The translations under genes were made by a program, and so were the position numbers. From assembly GCA_943788445.1 (NCBI GenBank), contig CALSQH010000003.1, positions 682,001 through 746,000 of the forward strand: DNA of 64,000 nt, in the 5' to 3' direction. Below are positions 33,312 to 45,718 of this stretch, in pieces. This DNA is from an uncultured Pseudomonadales bacterium (lineage in GTDB: Bacteria > Pseudomonadota > Gammaproteobacteria > Pseudomonadales > Porticoccaceae). The notes beneath the pieces are model-generated. The model made no database searches and had not been told where the DNA came from. It saw only the letters and a list, made by a program, of their open reading frames with translations. The stretch's first letter is position 1. The number at the start of each line of letters is the position of its first letter.

Positions 33312-34535
33312 TTATTCGATAATCTTAGCAACAACACCCGCACCAACAGTACGGCCGCCTTCACGGATAGCAAAACGCAAACCGTCTTCCATCGCGATCG
33401 GGTGAATCAAGGTTACTTCCATCTGCACGTTATCGCCTGGCATTACCATCTCAGTGCCAGCAGGTAGCTCACAGGCTCCTGTAACGTCTGTGGTTCGGAA
33501 GTAAAACTGTGGGCGGTAGCCTTTAAAGAATGGCGTATGACGACCACCCTCATCTTTAGACAGTACATAGACTTCTGAGGTGAACTTGGTGTGCGGCTTT
33601 ACTGAACCCGGCTTGGCCAGTACTTGACCACGCTGAACTTCTTCACGCTTAGTGCCACGCAACAAGATACCGCAGTTCTCACCAGCGCGACCTTCGTCAA
33701 GCAGCTTACGGAACATTTCAACACCAGTACAGGTTGTCTTAGCAGTATCAGTGATACCGATAATTTCGATCTCTTCGCCTACTTTAACAATTCCACGCTC
33801 TACTCGACCTGTTACTACTGTTCCGCGACCGGCGATTGAGAATACGTCTTCAATCGGCATCAGGAACGGCTGGTCTACTGCACGTACTGGCTCAGGGATA
33901 TACGTATCCAGAGCTTCTACCAATTTCTTAACCGCTGTTGTGCCTAGCTCGTTGTCATCCTTGCCTTCCAACGCCATCAGCGCTGAACCAACAATAATTG
34001 GCGTGTCGTCGCCTGGGAACTCATAAAGATCTAGCAGCTCACGCAGCTCCATCTCTACTAGCTCTAACATTTCTGCGTATTCTTCTGAATCAACGCCGCC
34101 ACAGTCTTCTGCAAGCAGGTCAGCTTTGTTCAGGAATACCACTACGTAAGGTACACCTACCTGACGTGACAGCAGAATGTGCTCACGGGTCTGTGGCATG
34201 GGGCCATCAGTTGCACCACAAACCAATATAGCGCCGTCCATCTGAGCAGCACCGGTGATCATGTTTTTAACATAGTCGGCGTGACCTGGGCAGTCTACGT
34301 GGGCGTAGTGACGAATTGTGGAGTCATACTCAACGTGTGCTGTTGAGATGGTGATGCCGCGCTCGCGCTCTTCGGGTGCATTATCAATCTGATCGAAGGC
34401 TTTCATTTCGCCGCCGTAGACTTCTGCACAGACGCGTGTCATCGCTGCAGTCAATGTTGTTTTACCGTGGTCAACGTGGCCAATTGTGCCTACGTTTACA
34501 TGCGGCTTATTTCTTTCAAATTTTTCTTTACCCAT
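33312..34535 (-). CDS. tufB: Elongation factor Tu, copy 2
   Basis: 407 residues from ATG 34533-34535. The frame is open eight codons further up, but [10 protein letters not shown] is the true start and AGGAG lies about nine bases before it. Protein and, by eye, all 1224 nucleotides equal tuf copy 1; the identity runs into the Shine-Dalgarno region and stops just beyond. It lies after the Thr-Tyr-Gly-Thr tRNA cluster, as tufB does in E. coli, and is probably cotranscribed with it. Confidence 0.98.
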   Translation of the reverse strand: MGKEKFERNKPHVNVGTIGHVDHGKTTLTAAMTRVCAEVYGGEMKAFDQIDNAPEERERGITISTAHVEYDSTIRHYAHVDCPGHADYVKNMITGAAQMDGAILVCGATDGPMPQTREHILLSRQVGVPYVVVFLNKADLLAEDCGGVDSEEYAEMLELVEMELRELLDLYEFPGDDTPIIVGSALMALEGKDDNELGTTAVKKLVEALDTYIPEPVRAVDQPFLMPIEDVFSIAGRGTVVTGRVERGIVKVGEEIEIIGITDTAKTTCTGVEMFRKLLDEGRAGENCGILLRGTKREEVQRGQVLAKPGSVKPHTKFTSEVYVLSKDEGGRHTPFFKGYRPQFYFRTTDVTGACELPAGTEMVMPGDNVQMEVTLIHPIAMEDGLRFAIREGGRTVGAGVVAKIIE

Positions 34536-34556
34536 CTCAGTATCTCCTAAACAAAA

Positions 34557-34578
34557 CATTAGCGGGCTACAACTAATG
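34557..34578 (-). promoter_or_regulatory. Hairpin in the tuf copy 2 leader
   Basis: CATTAG pairs with CTAATG (34557-34562 and 34573-34578) about 20 nt before the tuf start. It lies in a 172-bp gap between tRNA-Thr and tuf that is otherwise AT-rich and featureless. It may be an RNA-processing or translational signal; there is no other evidence. Confidence 0.35.
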
Positions 34579-34707
34579 CCCTGAACTTTAAATCTAAACG
34601 TTAAAAAATAATTACTCGAACTACTCTATTAAGCTTTAACACTTTACTTTTATTACTAATAACCATTATTACCAAACTTAAAAAAGCATCGCTCTTTCAA
34701 GAAAATA

Positions 34708-34783
<76 letters not shown>

Positions 34784-34800
34784 ATTGCCTGACCCTTTTA

Positions 34801-34874
<74 letters not shown>

Positions 34875-34951
34875 ATTACATCCTTACAAACAGCGCTCAC
34901 AAAATCCTAAGCCGTTGTTTTTGCCACTATTAACACGACTTACCTGCTTAA

Positions 34952-35035
34952 TGGTGGGGGGAGGTGGATTCGAACCACCGAAGCTTTCGCGTCAGAGTTA
35001 CAGTCTGATCCCTTTGGCCGCTCAGGAATCCCCCC
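34952..35035 (-). tRNA. tRNA-Tyr (GTA)
   Basis: 84 nt with a long variable arm (class II) and encoded CCA. Acceptor GGGGGGA pairs with TCCCCCC, anticodon loop CTGTAAC gives GTA. It corresponds to tyrU. Confidence 0.97.
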
Positions 35036-35050
35036 AAAAAATGGCCGCTT

Positions 35051-35079
35051 ATTTTCGGGGTACAGGACGAAATTGTCAA
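35051..35079 (-). promoter_or_regulatory. Possible internal promoter before tRNA-Tyr
   Basis: Minus strand: a perfect TTGACA (35074-35079), a 17-bp spacer, but a poor -10 (GAAAAT, 35051-35056). It lies in the 80-bp gap between tRNA-Thr(TGT) and tRNA-Tyr. It may be chance. Confidence 0.25.
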
Positions 35080-35115
35080 CAAATTGCCAACAATAACTAT
35101 GCAATACCGAAAAAT

Positions 35116-35191
35116 TGGAGCTGGCGAGAGGAGTCGAACCCCCGACCGGCTGATTACAAGTCAGCTGCTCTACCAACTGAGCTACGCCAGC
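35116..35191 (-). tRNA. tRNA-Thr (TGT)
   Basis: 76 nt with encoded CCA. Acceptor GCTGGCG pairs with CGCCAGC, anticodon loop CTTGTAA gives TGT. It is the first tRNA of the cluster and corresponds to thrU. Confidence 0.97.
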
Positions 35192-35210
35192 ATCTCAATA
35201 ACGGAGCGCG

Positions 35211-35239
35211 ATTCTAGTGAAACTTAAGCGTATAAGCAA
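35211..35239 (-). promoter_or_regulatory. Promoter of the tRNA-tuf operon
   Basis: Minus strand: TTGCTT (35234-35239), 17-bp spacer, TAGAAT (35211-35216), then CGCGCTCCG. The -10 and discriminator match those of the S10 and rRNA promoters. The TAG of the -10 is also the stop codon of the SPOR-like gene, so promoter and coding end share bases. Confidence 0.75.
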
Positions 35240-35696
35240 CCTTCATACAGACTTCTTTGTATCTTTTTTTATTCTCGTAATGAACCCAATGGGCTTGAAC
35301 GATTTTGACACTTAAATCCAAGGGTATTTTTAGCCAGTATTTTGAGGAATTTTGGTCGCTAATTATCATACTTTCCAGACTATTTTCACCCAGTAAATCA
35401 GCCAGAGCGCCATCCGCTAGAACTCTATTCTCGAATGGGCCGAGCACCTCACATTCGGCAATATCTCCGCTATTTTGATCTATTAACTCAACCACATCCT
35501 CTGAAATCGTATTGATAACAGCTAACTGATCTGCAGATATTTCTGACAATAGTAAAATGGACTGAGACGAATCCGTGAGCGGGCTCCTTTGCTCTTGTGA
35601 TTCTGCCGTTTGTATTTCAGACTGTTTCTGGACATGACTAAACATAAAGAAAGCGAGACAATTAATCAAAAAGAGTATCGCGATTAGGGCTTTCAT
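35214..35696 (-). CDS. Membrane-anchored SPOR-like protein, apparently truncated
   Basis: 160 residues. An N-terminal hydrophobic segment (about 3-20) suggests a signal anchor with a periplasmic body. Residues about 80-130 fit the first half of a SPOR (peptidoglycan-binding) repeat: CEVLGPFENRVLADGALADL, then YWLKIP. After that the sequence turns into a Lys/Tyr-rich tail that does not look like the second SPOR half. Pseudomonas relatives have a SPOR-like gene at this place after coaX. The ATG overlaps the coaX stop by four bases. The end may have been worn away by the tRNA promoter; function may be lost. Confidence 0.6.
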   Translation of the reverse strand: MKALIAILFLINCLAFFMFSHVQKQSEIQTAESQEQRSPLTDSSQSILLLSEISADQLAVINTISEDVVELIDQNSGDIAECEVLGPFENRVLADGALADLLGENSLESMIISDQNSSKYWLKIPLDLSVKIVQAHWVHYENKKRYKEVCMKVAYTLKFH

Positions 35697-36430
35697 TCGC
35701 CACAGACCTTAAACTTAATACCCTCTAATCCTAATCCCTCTAGAACAAGATCCGGATAGTACTCTGCCTCCAGCTCAAGCTGATCTCGAAGCAGTAATCC
35801 ATCGCCGCCAGTGACAATAAGCTTACAGCAGTACTGAGCAACCAAAGATTGAATCGTCGAAACCAGTAGCAGAAGACAGCCTTTATCTACAGCATCATCA
35901 GTCGAGCGGCCGGGGCTTTCTATATTAGATGCGATTTTAGTGTTGACCTTTATACTGTCCGTACCCTGCCAGAGCGATTGATGCATAAGTCGCAAGCCAG
36001 GAACTATATAGCCACCCTGATGCGCACCTTCTGGGCCGACAATATCAATAGTCACTGCACTGCCTACATCTACAACTATTACGGCATTGTTGATTTTATT
36101 ATACGCGGCGACTAACGCCAGCCAGCGATCAACGCCCAATTGCCGATAATTTTTATAGCCACAGGTAACTCCAGCAGCACTGCCAGAAACCTCAGCAAGC
36201 ACCAATGGGCAATTAAACTGTTCCATTAATTGACTGCGTAAATTTTCGACAATCTCGTTACCAGCAACACAGGATAGTCTTATCCGCTGAATATTATCGA
36301 CATCTGTTATTTCAAGCGGCGTAGCCTGCCGACTAACTTCTGTCAGCTGATCTCCATGGGCAACAACTAACCCTTGGTCGAAAACCCGCCATTTAATTCG
36401 TGTATTACCTACATCTATATCTAAATTCAT
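35693..36430 (-). CDS. coaX: Type III pantothenate kinase
   Basis: 245 residues of the ASKHA fold. The phosphate-binding motif is DVGNTRIKW (5-13); the second motif GVDRWLALVAA is near 98-108, and DVGSAVTID near 121-129 has Ser where Thr is usual. It phosphorylates pantothenate in the first step of CoA synthesis in the cytosol. It replaces the unrelated coaA that sits between birA and the tRNA cluster in E. coli. It overlaps birA by one base. Confidence 0.95.
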   Translation of the reverse strand: MNLDIDVGNTRIKWRVFDQGLVVAHGDQLTEVSRQATPLEITDVDNIQRIRLSCVAGNEIVENLRSQLMEQFNCPLVLAEVSGSAAGVTCGYKNYRQLGVDRWLALVAAYNKINNAVIVVDVGSAVTIDIVGPEGAHQGGYIVPGLRLMHQSLWQGTDSIKVNTKIASNIESPGRSTDDAVDKGCLLLLVSTIQSLVAQYCCKLIVTGGDGLLLRDQLELEAEYYPDLVLEGLGLEGIKFKVCGE

Positions 36431-37437
36431 CAGGATAGCCTCAAGCTCAACTCTCCACCAATAAAAGTCTCAGTCATCCCGTTATCAAGCTCCAGTCGTA
36501 GTGCGCCATTTTGGTCTACACCTCTGACGATTCCCACAATGGACTGTTTCGGTGTACTAATCATTGCCTGTAAACCAAAAAAAGCATCGGCAGCCTGCCA
36601 TTCATCGCGATAAGCGGAAAAGCCTTTATCCTGAAAGTCACTGAGCAATTCAATGATCTCAGAGATAACCTCAGCCACAAGAAGGTTTCTTGATGGCCGA
36701 TCTATTTCTGATAATCTAGATTCTTGATTTTTCTTTTGACTTCTAACGTCTGTCCATTCTTGATCTATTGCTAAACCCTGACGAGCAGGCATTGCAACAT
36801 TAATGCCCACACCAACAATGACAGTGCATTGTCCAGCGGGATCACCGATCATTTCCAACAAAATACCACCGAGCTTTTTTCCTTCAACATAAATATCATT
36901 AGGCCATTTTAGCTGGACTCCCTTAATCCCCTGAGCAAAGAGCGCACGCTTAACGGACACACCAACCGCAAGACTAAGCCCCTCAAGCGCCTGAGCGCCA
37001 TGCTCAAAGTCCCAAATAATTGAAAGGTAGATATTTGCAGCGAAAGGACTTACCCACGCTTTACCGCGCCGACCGCGTCCGGCACTCTGTTGCTCAGCTA
37101 AAACAACAGATCCGGATGAGGGGGTTATCTCCGCTTTTTGTCGGGCATATTTATTCGTTGAATCAATGCTTTTAAATATCTCTAAATTAGTCAGCTCGCG
37201 GACAGCCATACTGGTAAGTTGAGATTGAATTAATTTTGCGTCAAGCAACTCAAAACCACTGACAACGCGATAACCAGTCCCTTTAACTGTCTCTATATCG
37301 AGGCCGAGGGCTTCCAGTTTTTGAAGTTGTTTCCACACAGCTGTTCGGCTACATCCAAGCGCCTCACCAAGGCTCTCACCAGAATGGAATTGGCCATCTT
37401 TTAGAATATTTAAAATTTGATCCTGAGCATCTGACAT
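36430..37437 (-). CDS. birA: Biotin-protein ligase / biotin operon repressor
   Basis: 335 residues. The N-terminal winged helix (about 1-60, SGESLGEALGCSRTAVWKQL) indicates the bifunctional repressor type. The ligase domain has SIDSTNKYA, the biotinyl-AMP loop GRGRRGKAWVSP and KWPNDIYVEGKKLGGILLE; a small C-terminal domain follows. It attaches biotin to carboxylase subunits. In E. coli it represses bioBFCD; no bio genes lie in the window, so the target is unknown. Confidence 0.95.
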   Translation of the reverse strand: MSDAQDQILNILKDGQFHSGESLGEALGCSRTAVWKQLQKLEALGLDIETVKGTGYRVVSGFELLDAKLIQSQLTSMAVRELTNLEIFKSIDSTNKYARQKAEITPSSGSVVLAEQQSAGRGRRGKAWVSPFAANIYLSIIWDFEHGAQALEGLSLAVGVSVKRALFAQGIKGVQLKWPNDIYVEGKKLGGILLEMIGDPAGQCTVIVGVGINVAMPARQGLAIDQEWTDVRSQKKNQESRLSEIDRPSRNLLVAEVISEIIELLSDFQDKGFSAYRDEWQAADAFFGLQAMISTPKQSIVGIVRGVDQNGALRLELDNGMTETFIGGELSLRLS

Positions 37438-37441
37438 CTAA

Positions 37442-38245
37442 CTACACCAAAAGGATTAATGCGTTGAGCCATATAAATCTGGCTCCTAGAAAAAGAATTA
37501 TGCCAGCAAATAAGCGCTTGAGGCGGCGTTCATTTATTCGGTGTGCCAGTAGTGCTCCTATGCGAGCAAAAGGCATACTGGCTACGACTATCCCAAGCCA
37601 TGCTGGGGCAAAAATAAACCCGAAGCTACCTGGTGGTAAAAATTGTTGATTTAATCCGGTTAAAAAATACGTTGTCGTTCCAACAACGGCTATAGGTAAC
37701 CCGCAGGCAGCTGATGTAGCCACTGCTTGACGGATTTTGATACCTAAAGAGAATAAATATGGCGTCGATAAGGTACCTCCGCCAATACCAAAAAGGCTTG
37801 AAAGGGCACCGATAAAGGCCCCAACTACTCCAATCTGCAGTTTATTTGGCACGGAGATATCACCGGCAGATGGTACAAGCAACAATTGAACTGAAACTAC
37901 GATCATTAAACCACCAAAAAGTAACTGTAATAATGGACCAGAGATAGTCGCAGCCAAGACTCCGCCAAATATCGAGCCCACAACGATGCCAGGACTTATC
38001 CATCTGACAATATCCCAGCGAACAGATTTCATTTGGTGGTGAGTGGTAGTTGAGGCGATGGAGGTTACGATTATAGTTGCCAGAGATGTACCGATTGCTA
38101 GGTGGGTAATAATTTCAGGCGACAAATCATTGGCTGTAAAAAGAAATATCAAAGCGGGGACAACGATTATCCCGCCACCAAGGCCAAATAACCCGCTGAG
38201 GAATCCTGCGCCGGCACCTATTAGTAAATAAAGAAAAAAATCCAC
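37442..38245 (-). CDS. TauE/SafE-family membrane permease
   Basis: 267 residues, starting at GTG (38243-38245). About eight hydrophobic helices form two similar halves, each opening with a Gly-rich stretch: GFLSGLFGLGGGIIVVP near 15-31 and ALSSLFGIGGGTLSTPYLF in the second half. The family (UPF0721) exports sulfite, sulfoacetate or related anions; the substrate cannot be told from sequence. It ends 4 bp before birA, so the two are probably cotranscribed. Confidence 0.85.
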   Translation of the reverse strand: MDFFLYLLIGAGAGFLSGLFGLGGGIIVVPALIFLFTANDLSPEIITHLAIGTSLATIIVTSIASTTTHHQMKSVRWDIVRWISPGIVVGSIFGGVLAATISGPLLQLLFGGLMIVVSVQLLLVPSAGDISVPNKLQIGVVGAFIGALSSLFGIGGGTLSTPYLFSLGIKIRQAVATSAACGLPIAVVGTTTYFLTGLNQQFLPPGSFGFIFAPAWLGIVVASMPFARIGALLAHRINERRLKRLFAGIILFLGARFIWLNALILLV

Positions 38246-38335
38246 GGAATACGCCTGAAGAATGTTATTGGCATTATGCCCGATGATTGGTTGTATTTAC
38301 TCCATAAATATCAAATCATAAAGTTAATGGACAAT

Positions 38336-38367
38336 AAAAAACCCCTGTAGCTATTGCTACAGGGGTT
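38336..38367 (-). terminator. rRNA operon terminator
   Basis: A 12-bp stem AACCCCTGTAGC/GCTACAGGGGTT with loop TATT (38340-38367), followed on the minus strand by TTTTT. It lies about 35 bp after the 5S gene. Confidence 0.92.
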
Positions 38368-38399
38368 AGGATTTTATAGTTTTGCGCTCGAAAAAGGAA

Positions 38400-38516
38400 G
38401 GCGTGGATGACCTACTCTCACATGGGGAAACCCCACACTACCATCGGCGATGAACCATTTCACTACTGAGTTCGGGATGGGATCAGGTGGTTCTAGTTCT
38501 CTATGGTCACCAGGCA
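38400..38516 (-). rRNA. rrf: 5S ribosomal RNA
   Basis: About 117 nt, reading TGCCTGGTGACCATAG at the 5' end, with CCCATCCCGAACTCAG and GATGGTAGTGTGGGG as conserved blocks. Ends are estimated to within a few bases. Last gene of the rRNA operon. Confidence 0.95.
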
Positions 38517-38639
38517 AACTGGTATGACCTCGAAGCAATTGCTTCAGAGTCAAATTAGGTCGGTAGTTGTTAAATACTGGTCTTTTCAAAGACAAATTGC
38601 GGTTCACATATATGTCCAGCAATCTAGCTTGCATTATAT

Positions 38640-41536
<2,897 letters not shown>

Positions 41537-41666
41537 ATACAGTACAAGCTAGCAAGATTTTAAAATTTGTGACGTACTATTTTCATAGTTTGTAACAATT
41601 TTCGCCGGACAGATATGTTTAATCACATACTGGCCTTGAAAAAATTTACAATATTTAACAACTATC

Positions 41667-41679
41667 TTTTTAAAGAGCA
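41667..41679 (-). promoter_or_regulatory. boxA antitermination site in the 16S-23S spacer
   Basis: TGCTCTTTAAAAA on the minus strand, upstream of 23S. It matches the boxA core bound by NusB-S10. The rest of the 41537-41757 spacer is AT-rich with no gene. Confidence 0.75.
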
Positions 41680-41757
41680 TCTGGCATAAAAAAAGCCAGT
41701 GATAAACACCTTGTGCTTATCGCTAACTTCTTGTCACAGTAAAGAGGGTGCATAAAG

Positions 41758-41833
41758 TGGTGGAGCTAAGCGGGATCGAACCGCTGACCTCCTGCGTGCA
41801 AGGCAGGCGCTCTCCCAGCTGAGCTATAGCCCC
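41758..41833 (-). tRNA. tRNA-Ala (TGC)
   Basis: 76 nt with encoded CCA, in the 16S-23S spacer. Acceptor GGGGCTA pairs with TAGCTCC, anticodon loop CTTGCAC gives TGC. Confidence 0.97.
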
Positions 41834-41851
41834 AATTTCATACAAAAAAAT

Positions 41852-41928
<77 letters not shown>

Positions 41929-41990
41929 AATTCTGTTGCGACGGGTCTTAGCCGCCCGTCGGCATACCGTACTTTACTGTGTACCATTTT

Positions 41991-42021
41991 TAATCAAGCA
42001 ATGCGTGTGAGTACTTACTAA
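41991..42021 (-). other. 16S RNase III processing stem, 3' arm
   Basis: This flank is complementary, with two mismatches in about 29 bases, to 43728-43760 on the other side of the 16S gene. The two arms form the long stem that RNase III cuts to free pre-16S RNA. Confidence 0.85.
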
Positions 42022-42038
42022 CCGAAAGGATATTCGTT

Positions 42039-43573
<1,535 letters not shown>

Positions 43574-43727
43574 ATCTTTTTAACCTCACCAATTAAGGAG
43601 AGGGAACGGTTACGCAAAACTTGCTTCACCATTCAAAATCTCAGTTTCATACAACTGTACGCTTATCACATTCATAAATGATTGCGTTAGGCTACTTGTT
43701 ACATGATGTTTAGTTATCCAACATCAA

Positions 43728-43773
43728 CTAGCAAGTACCCACACGCATTGCTTGATTAATTTTTTAAAGAACG
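43728..43773 (-). promoter_or_regulatory. rRNA leader: boxA and 5' arm of the 16S processing stem
   Basis: boxA-like GTTCTTTAAAAA lies at 43761-43773 (minus strand), directly followed in the RNA by the 5' arm of the RNase III stem (43728-43760). This is the usual leader order. The remaining leader down to 43574 contains no recognisable gene. Confidence 0.8.
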
Positions 43774-43798
43774 ATTCGCTCATCAGAGCGGGGGGCGT

Positions 43799-43826
43799 AT
43801 TCTATAGATCGCCGACCCTTTGTCAA
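43799..43826 (-). promoter_or_regulatory. rRNA promoter P1 (closest to 16S)
   Basis: TTGACA (43821-43826), 16-bp spacer, TAGAAT (43799-43804), then ACGCCCCCC. It is the most divergent of four copies, but keeps both boxes and the 113-bp register. Confidence 0.85.
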
Positions 43827-43911
43827 CAGTGAAAGTGAATTATTTAACTTTAATTTCACTCTCTAATTTCTTGCTTGTTTCGCTTCTCAACATTGCTGTT
43901 GGGAGGCGCGC

Positions 43912-43939
43912 ATTCTAGCGTCGAAATTACTTATGTCAA
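43912..43939 (-). promoter_or_regulatory. rRNA promoter P2
   Basis: TTGACA (43934-43939), 16-bp spacer, TAGAAT (43912-43917), then GCGCGCCTCCC. The upstream side is AT-rich (AATAAAAGCTTCATATTTATT), like an UP element. Confidence 0.88.
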
Positions 43940-44024
43940 CAGCTGGATACAAATAAATATGAAGCTTTTATTTTTCCATTTTTTGCTACTGACTTCTTAG
44001 TAGCTCATCCTGTTGGGAGCGCGC

Positions 44025-44052
44025 ATTTTAGCGTCGAATCTGCTCATGTCAA
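44025..44052 (-). promoter_or_regulatory. rRNA promoter P3
   Basis: TTGACA (44047-44052), 16-bp spacer, TAAAAT (44025-44030), then GCGCGCTCCC. Its 113-bp unit is about 84% identical to that of P2 by eye, without gaps. Confidence 0.85.
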
Positions 44053-44137
44053 CAGTTGGATTTAAATAAATATTAAGCTCTTATTTTTCCACTTTTTGCC
44101 GCTGTTTTCTTAGAGGCTCACCCTGTTGGGAGCGCGC

Positions 44138-44165
44138 ATTCTACAGACAGGCCACAGACTGTCAA
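44138..44165 (-). promoter_or_regulatory. rRNA promoter P4 (farthest upstream)
   Basis: TTGACA (44160-44165), 16-bp spacer, TAGAAT (44138-44143), then GCGCGCTCCC. It lies about 50 bp after the tyrS stop codon. Confidence 0.88.
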
Positions 44166-44216
44166 CAAGTATTTCGGTTTATTTTCAGACTGGCTAAAAA
44201 GTGGTCAATAAAGCAG

Positions 44217-45521
44217 CTAAACTCGCTCAAATAGGTGATATTTTTTCTTGCCGAGACGGACTAGATAGAAGCGACCATAAAGAGCACGGTCGTGAGCGAA
44301 GCATTCAACAGTATTCATATTGTCTTCCGCACCTCTCGCAACACCATTAATAAACACCGATTTGCGCCCCAGGGCATCTTTCACTTCCCTCCCCGCTTTT
44401 ACCATTCCACATTCTGTAAGTAGATTGGTTAGCGGCTTTTCAACTAAATCCCCATCACATAATTTAGAGGATGGCATTCCATCTAATCTCAGGTGTTCAA
44501 AATCTGTCTCAGATAGCTGGTCAGGCTCGCCGTTAAATAGCGCCACTGTTATCCGCAATGCTGCTGCCAAACCCTGCTCACCGTGCACCAGCTTCGTTGC
44601 CTCTCTGGCTAACAGAGCTTGCGCCTGAGGTCGGCCTTGCGCTTGCCGGTCTGCTTCTTCGGCCGCAGCAATTTCCTCTATAGAGAGGAAAGTAAAATAA
44701 TGTAGGAATTTATAGACGTCAGCGTCAGCTACATTTAGCCAAAACTGATAAAAAGCTAGCGGCGATGTTTTCGCTGGATCTAGCCAAACGGCACCCGCCT
44801 CGGTTTTACCGAACTTAGTGCCATCAGCTTTGGTTATCAATGGCACTGTCAAAGCAAAACAATGCGCCTGATTCTGGCGTCGACTCAAGTCGATACCCCC
44901 AACTATATTGCCCCACTGATCACTACCGCCAACTTGCAACGTACAGCTGTGGCGTCTATTGAGCTCCGAAAAGTCCATCCCCTGTAATAGGGCATAGGAA
45001 AATTCAGTAAATGATATCCCCGAGCCCTCGCGATCTAAGCGCTGCTTTACCGACTCTTTGTTAATCATGTTATTTACGGAAAAGTGCTTACCAACATCGC
45101 GTAGAAATTCCAACGCAGACATCTCAGCCGTCCAGTCAAGATTGTTGGCAACAATCGCTGAGTTTTCTCCGCAGTCAAAATCAATAAATTGACTGACCTG
45201 CGTCCTGATCTTATCGGCCCAGCTAGATATTACATCTGGTGTATTTAGTTTGCGTTCAGCGGCTTTAAAACTTGGATCCCCTATCAACCCAGTCGCACCG
45301 CCCACTAGGGCAATCGGCGTATGTCCCGCCTTCTGAAAACGCTTCAAGACAAGTAGCGGCACAAGATGCCCGAGATGCAAGCTATCTGCCGTGGGATCAA
45401 AACCACAGTAGAGCACGCGGGGCTGATCGAGATGTGTTTCTAATTCGTTTTCTGCCGACACCTGCGCCACAAGGCCACGCTGGCGTAATTGCTTGATTAA
45501 CTGACTGCCACTTTGTTTCAT
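44217..45521 (-). CDS. tyrS: Tyrosyl-tRNA synthetase
   Basis: 434 residues from ATG 45519-45521; a GTG five codons up is also in frame and neither has a strong Shine-Dalgarno. The class I HIGH-type motif is in [19 protein letters not shown], the KMSKS loop is KFGKT near residue 232, and a C-terminal S4 RNA-binding domain (about 370-430) ends the protein. It charges tRNA-Tyr, whose gene lies at 34952-35035. It is followed at once by the rRNA promoters, an order known from Pseudomonas. Confidence 0.97.
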   Translation of the reverse strand: MKQSGSQLIKQLRQRGLVAQVSAENELETHLDQPRVLYCGFDPTADSLHLGHLVPLLVLKRFQKAGHTPIALVGGATGLIGDPSFKAAERKLNTPDVISSWADKIRTQVSQFIDFDCGENSAIVANNLDWTAEMSALEFLRDVGKHFSVNNMINKESVKQRLDREGSGISFTEFSYALLQGMDFSELNRRHSCTLQVGGSDQWGNIVGGIDLSRRQNQAHCFALTVPLITKADGTKFGKTEAGAVWLDPAKTSPLAFYQFWLNVADADVYKFLHYFTFLSIEEIAAAEEADRQAQGRPQAQALLAREATKLVHGEQGLAAALRITVALFNGEPDQLSETDFEHLRLDGMPSSKLCDGDLVEKPLTNLLTECGMVKAGREVKDALGRKSVFINGVARGAEDNMNTVECFAHDRALYGRFYLVRLGKKKYHLFERV

Positions 45522-45718
45522 CGGAACTGGTTTCACTGGTCACTATTTAGGAGCGCCAACTCTACACATTGAGGCCATAAATACAAGATTTTATCGCCTA
45601 CCTTTATAGCTGTCTTTACAACGAGTCCGCAGTTTGTTCTCGAAAAGCACGAGCTTGTCTCTGTAACTTGTTAATTTATTAGGCTAAACTTGCAAAAATT
45701 TCACAGCATTGGCTTTTT

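Larger units (their letters stand above)
43799..44137 (-). repeat. Three head-to-tail 113-bp promoter units
   Basis: Units 43799-43911, 43912-44024 and 44025-44137 each begin with a -10 box; a fourth promoter at 44138 stays in register. Units 2 and 3 are clearly duplicated; unit 1 shares only the promoter boxes and the CTGTTGGGA-GCGCGC block. Confidence 0.85.

Noticed and set aside
38246..38335. Attachment site at the rRNA operon end
   Set aside because: No repeat of rRNA or tRNA ends and no integrase; the gap is plain AT-rich DNA.
41537..41757. A further tRNA or small gene in the spacer between 23S and tRNA-Ala
   Set aside because: Only boxA and an AT-rich processing region are seen; no second cloverleaf or frame.
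43799..44165. Regularly spaced repeats considered as a CRISPR array
   Set aside because: The period is 113 bp, the repeated core is a promoter, and the units are diverged duplicates with no spacers or cas genes.
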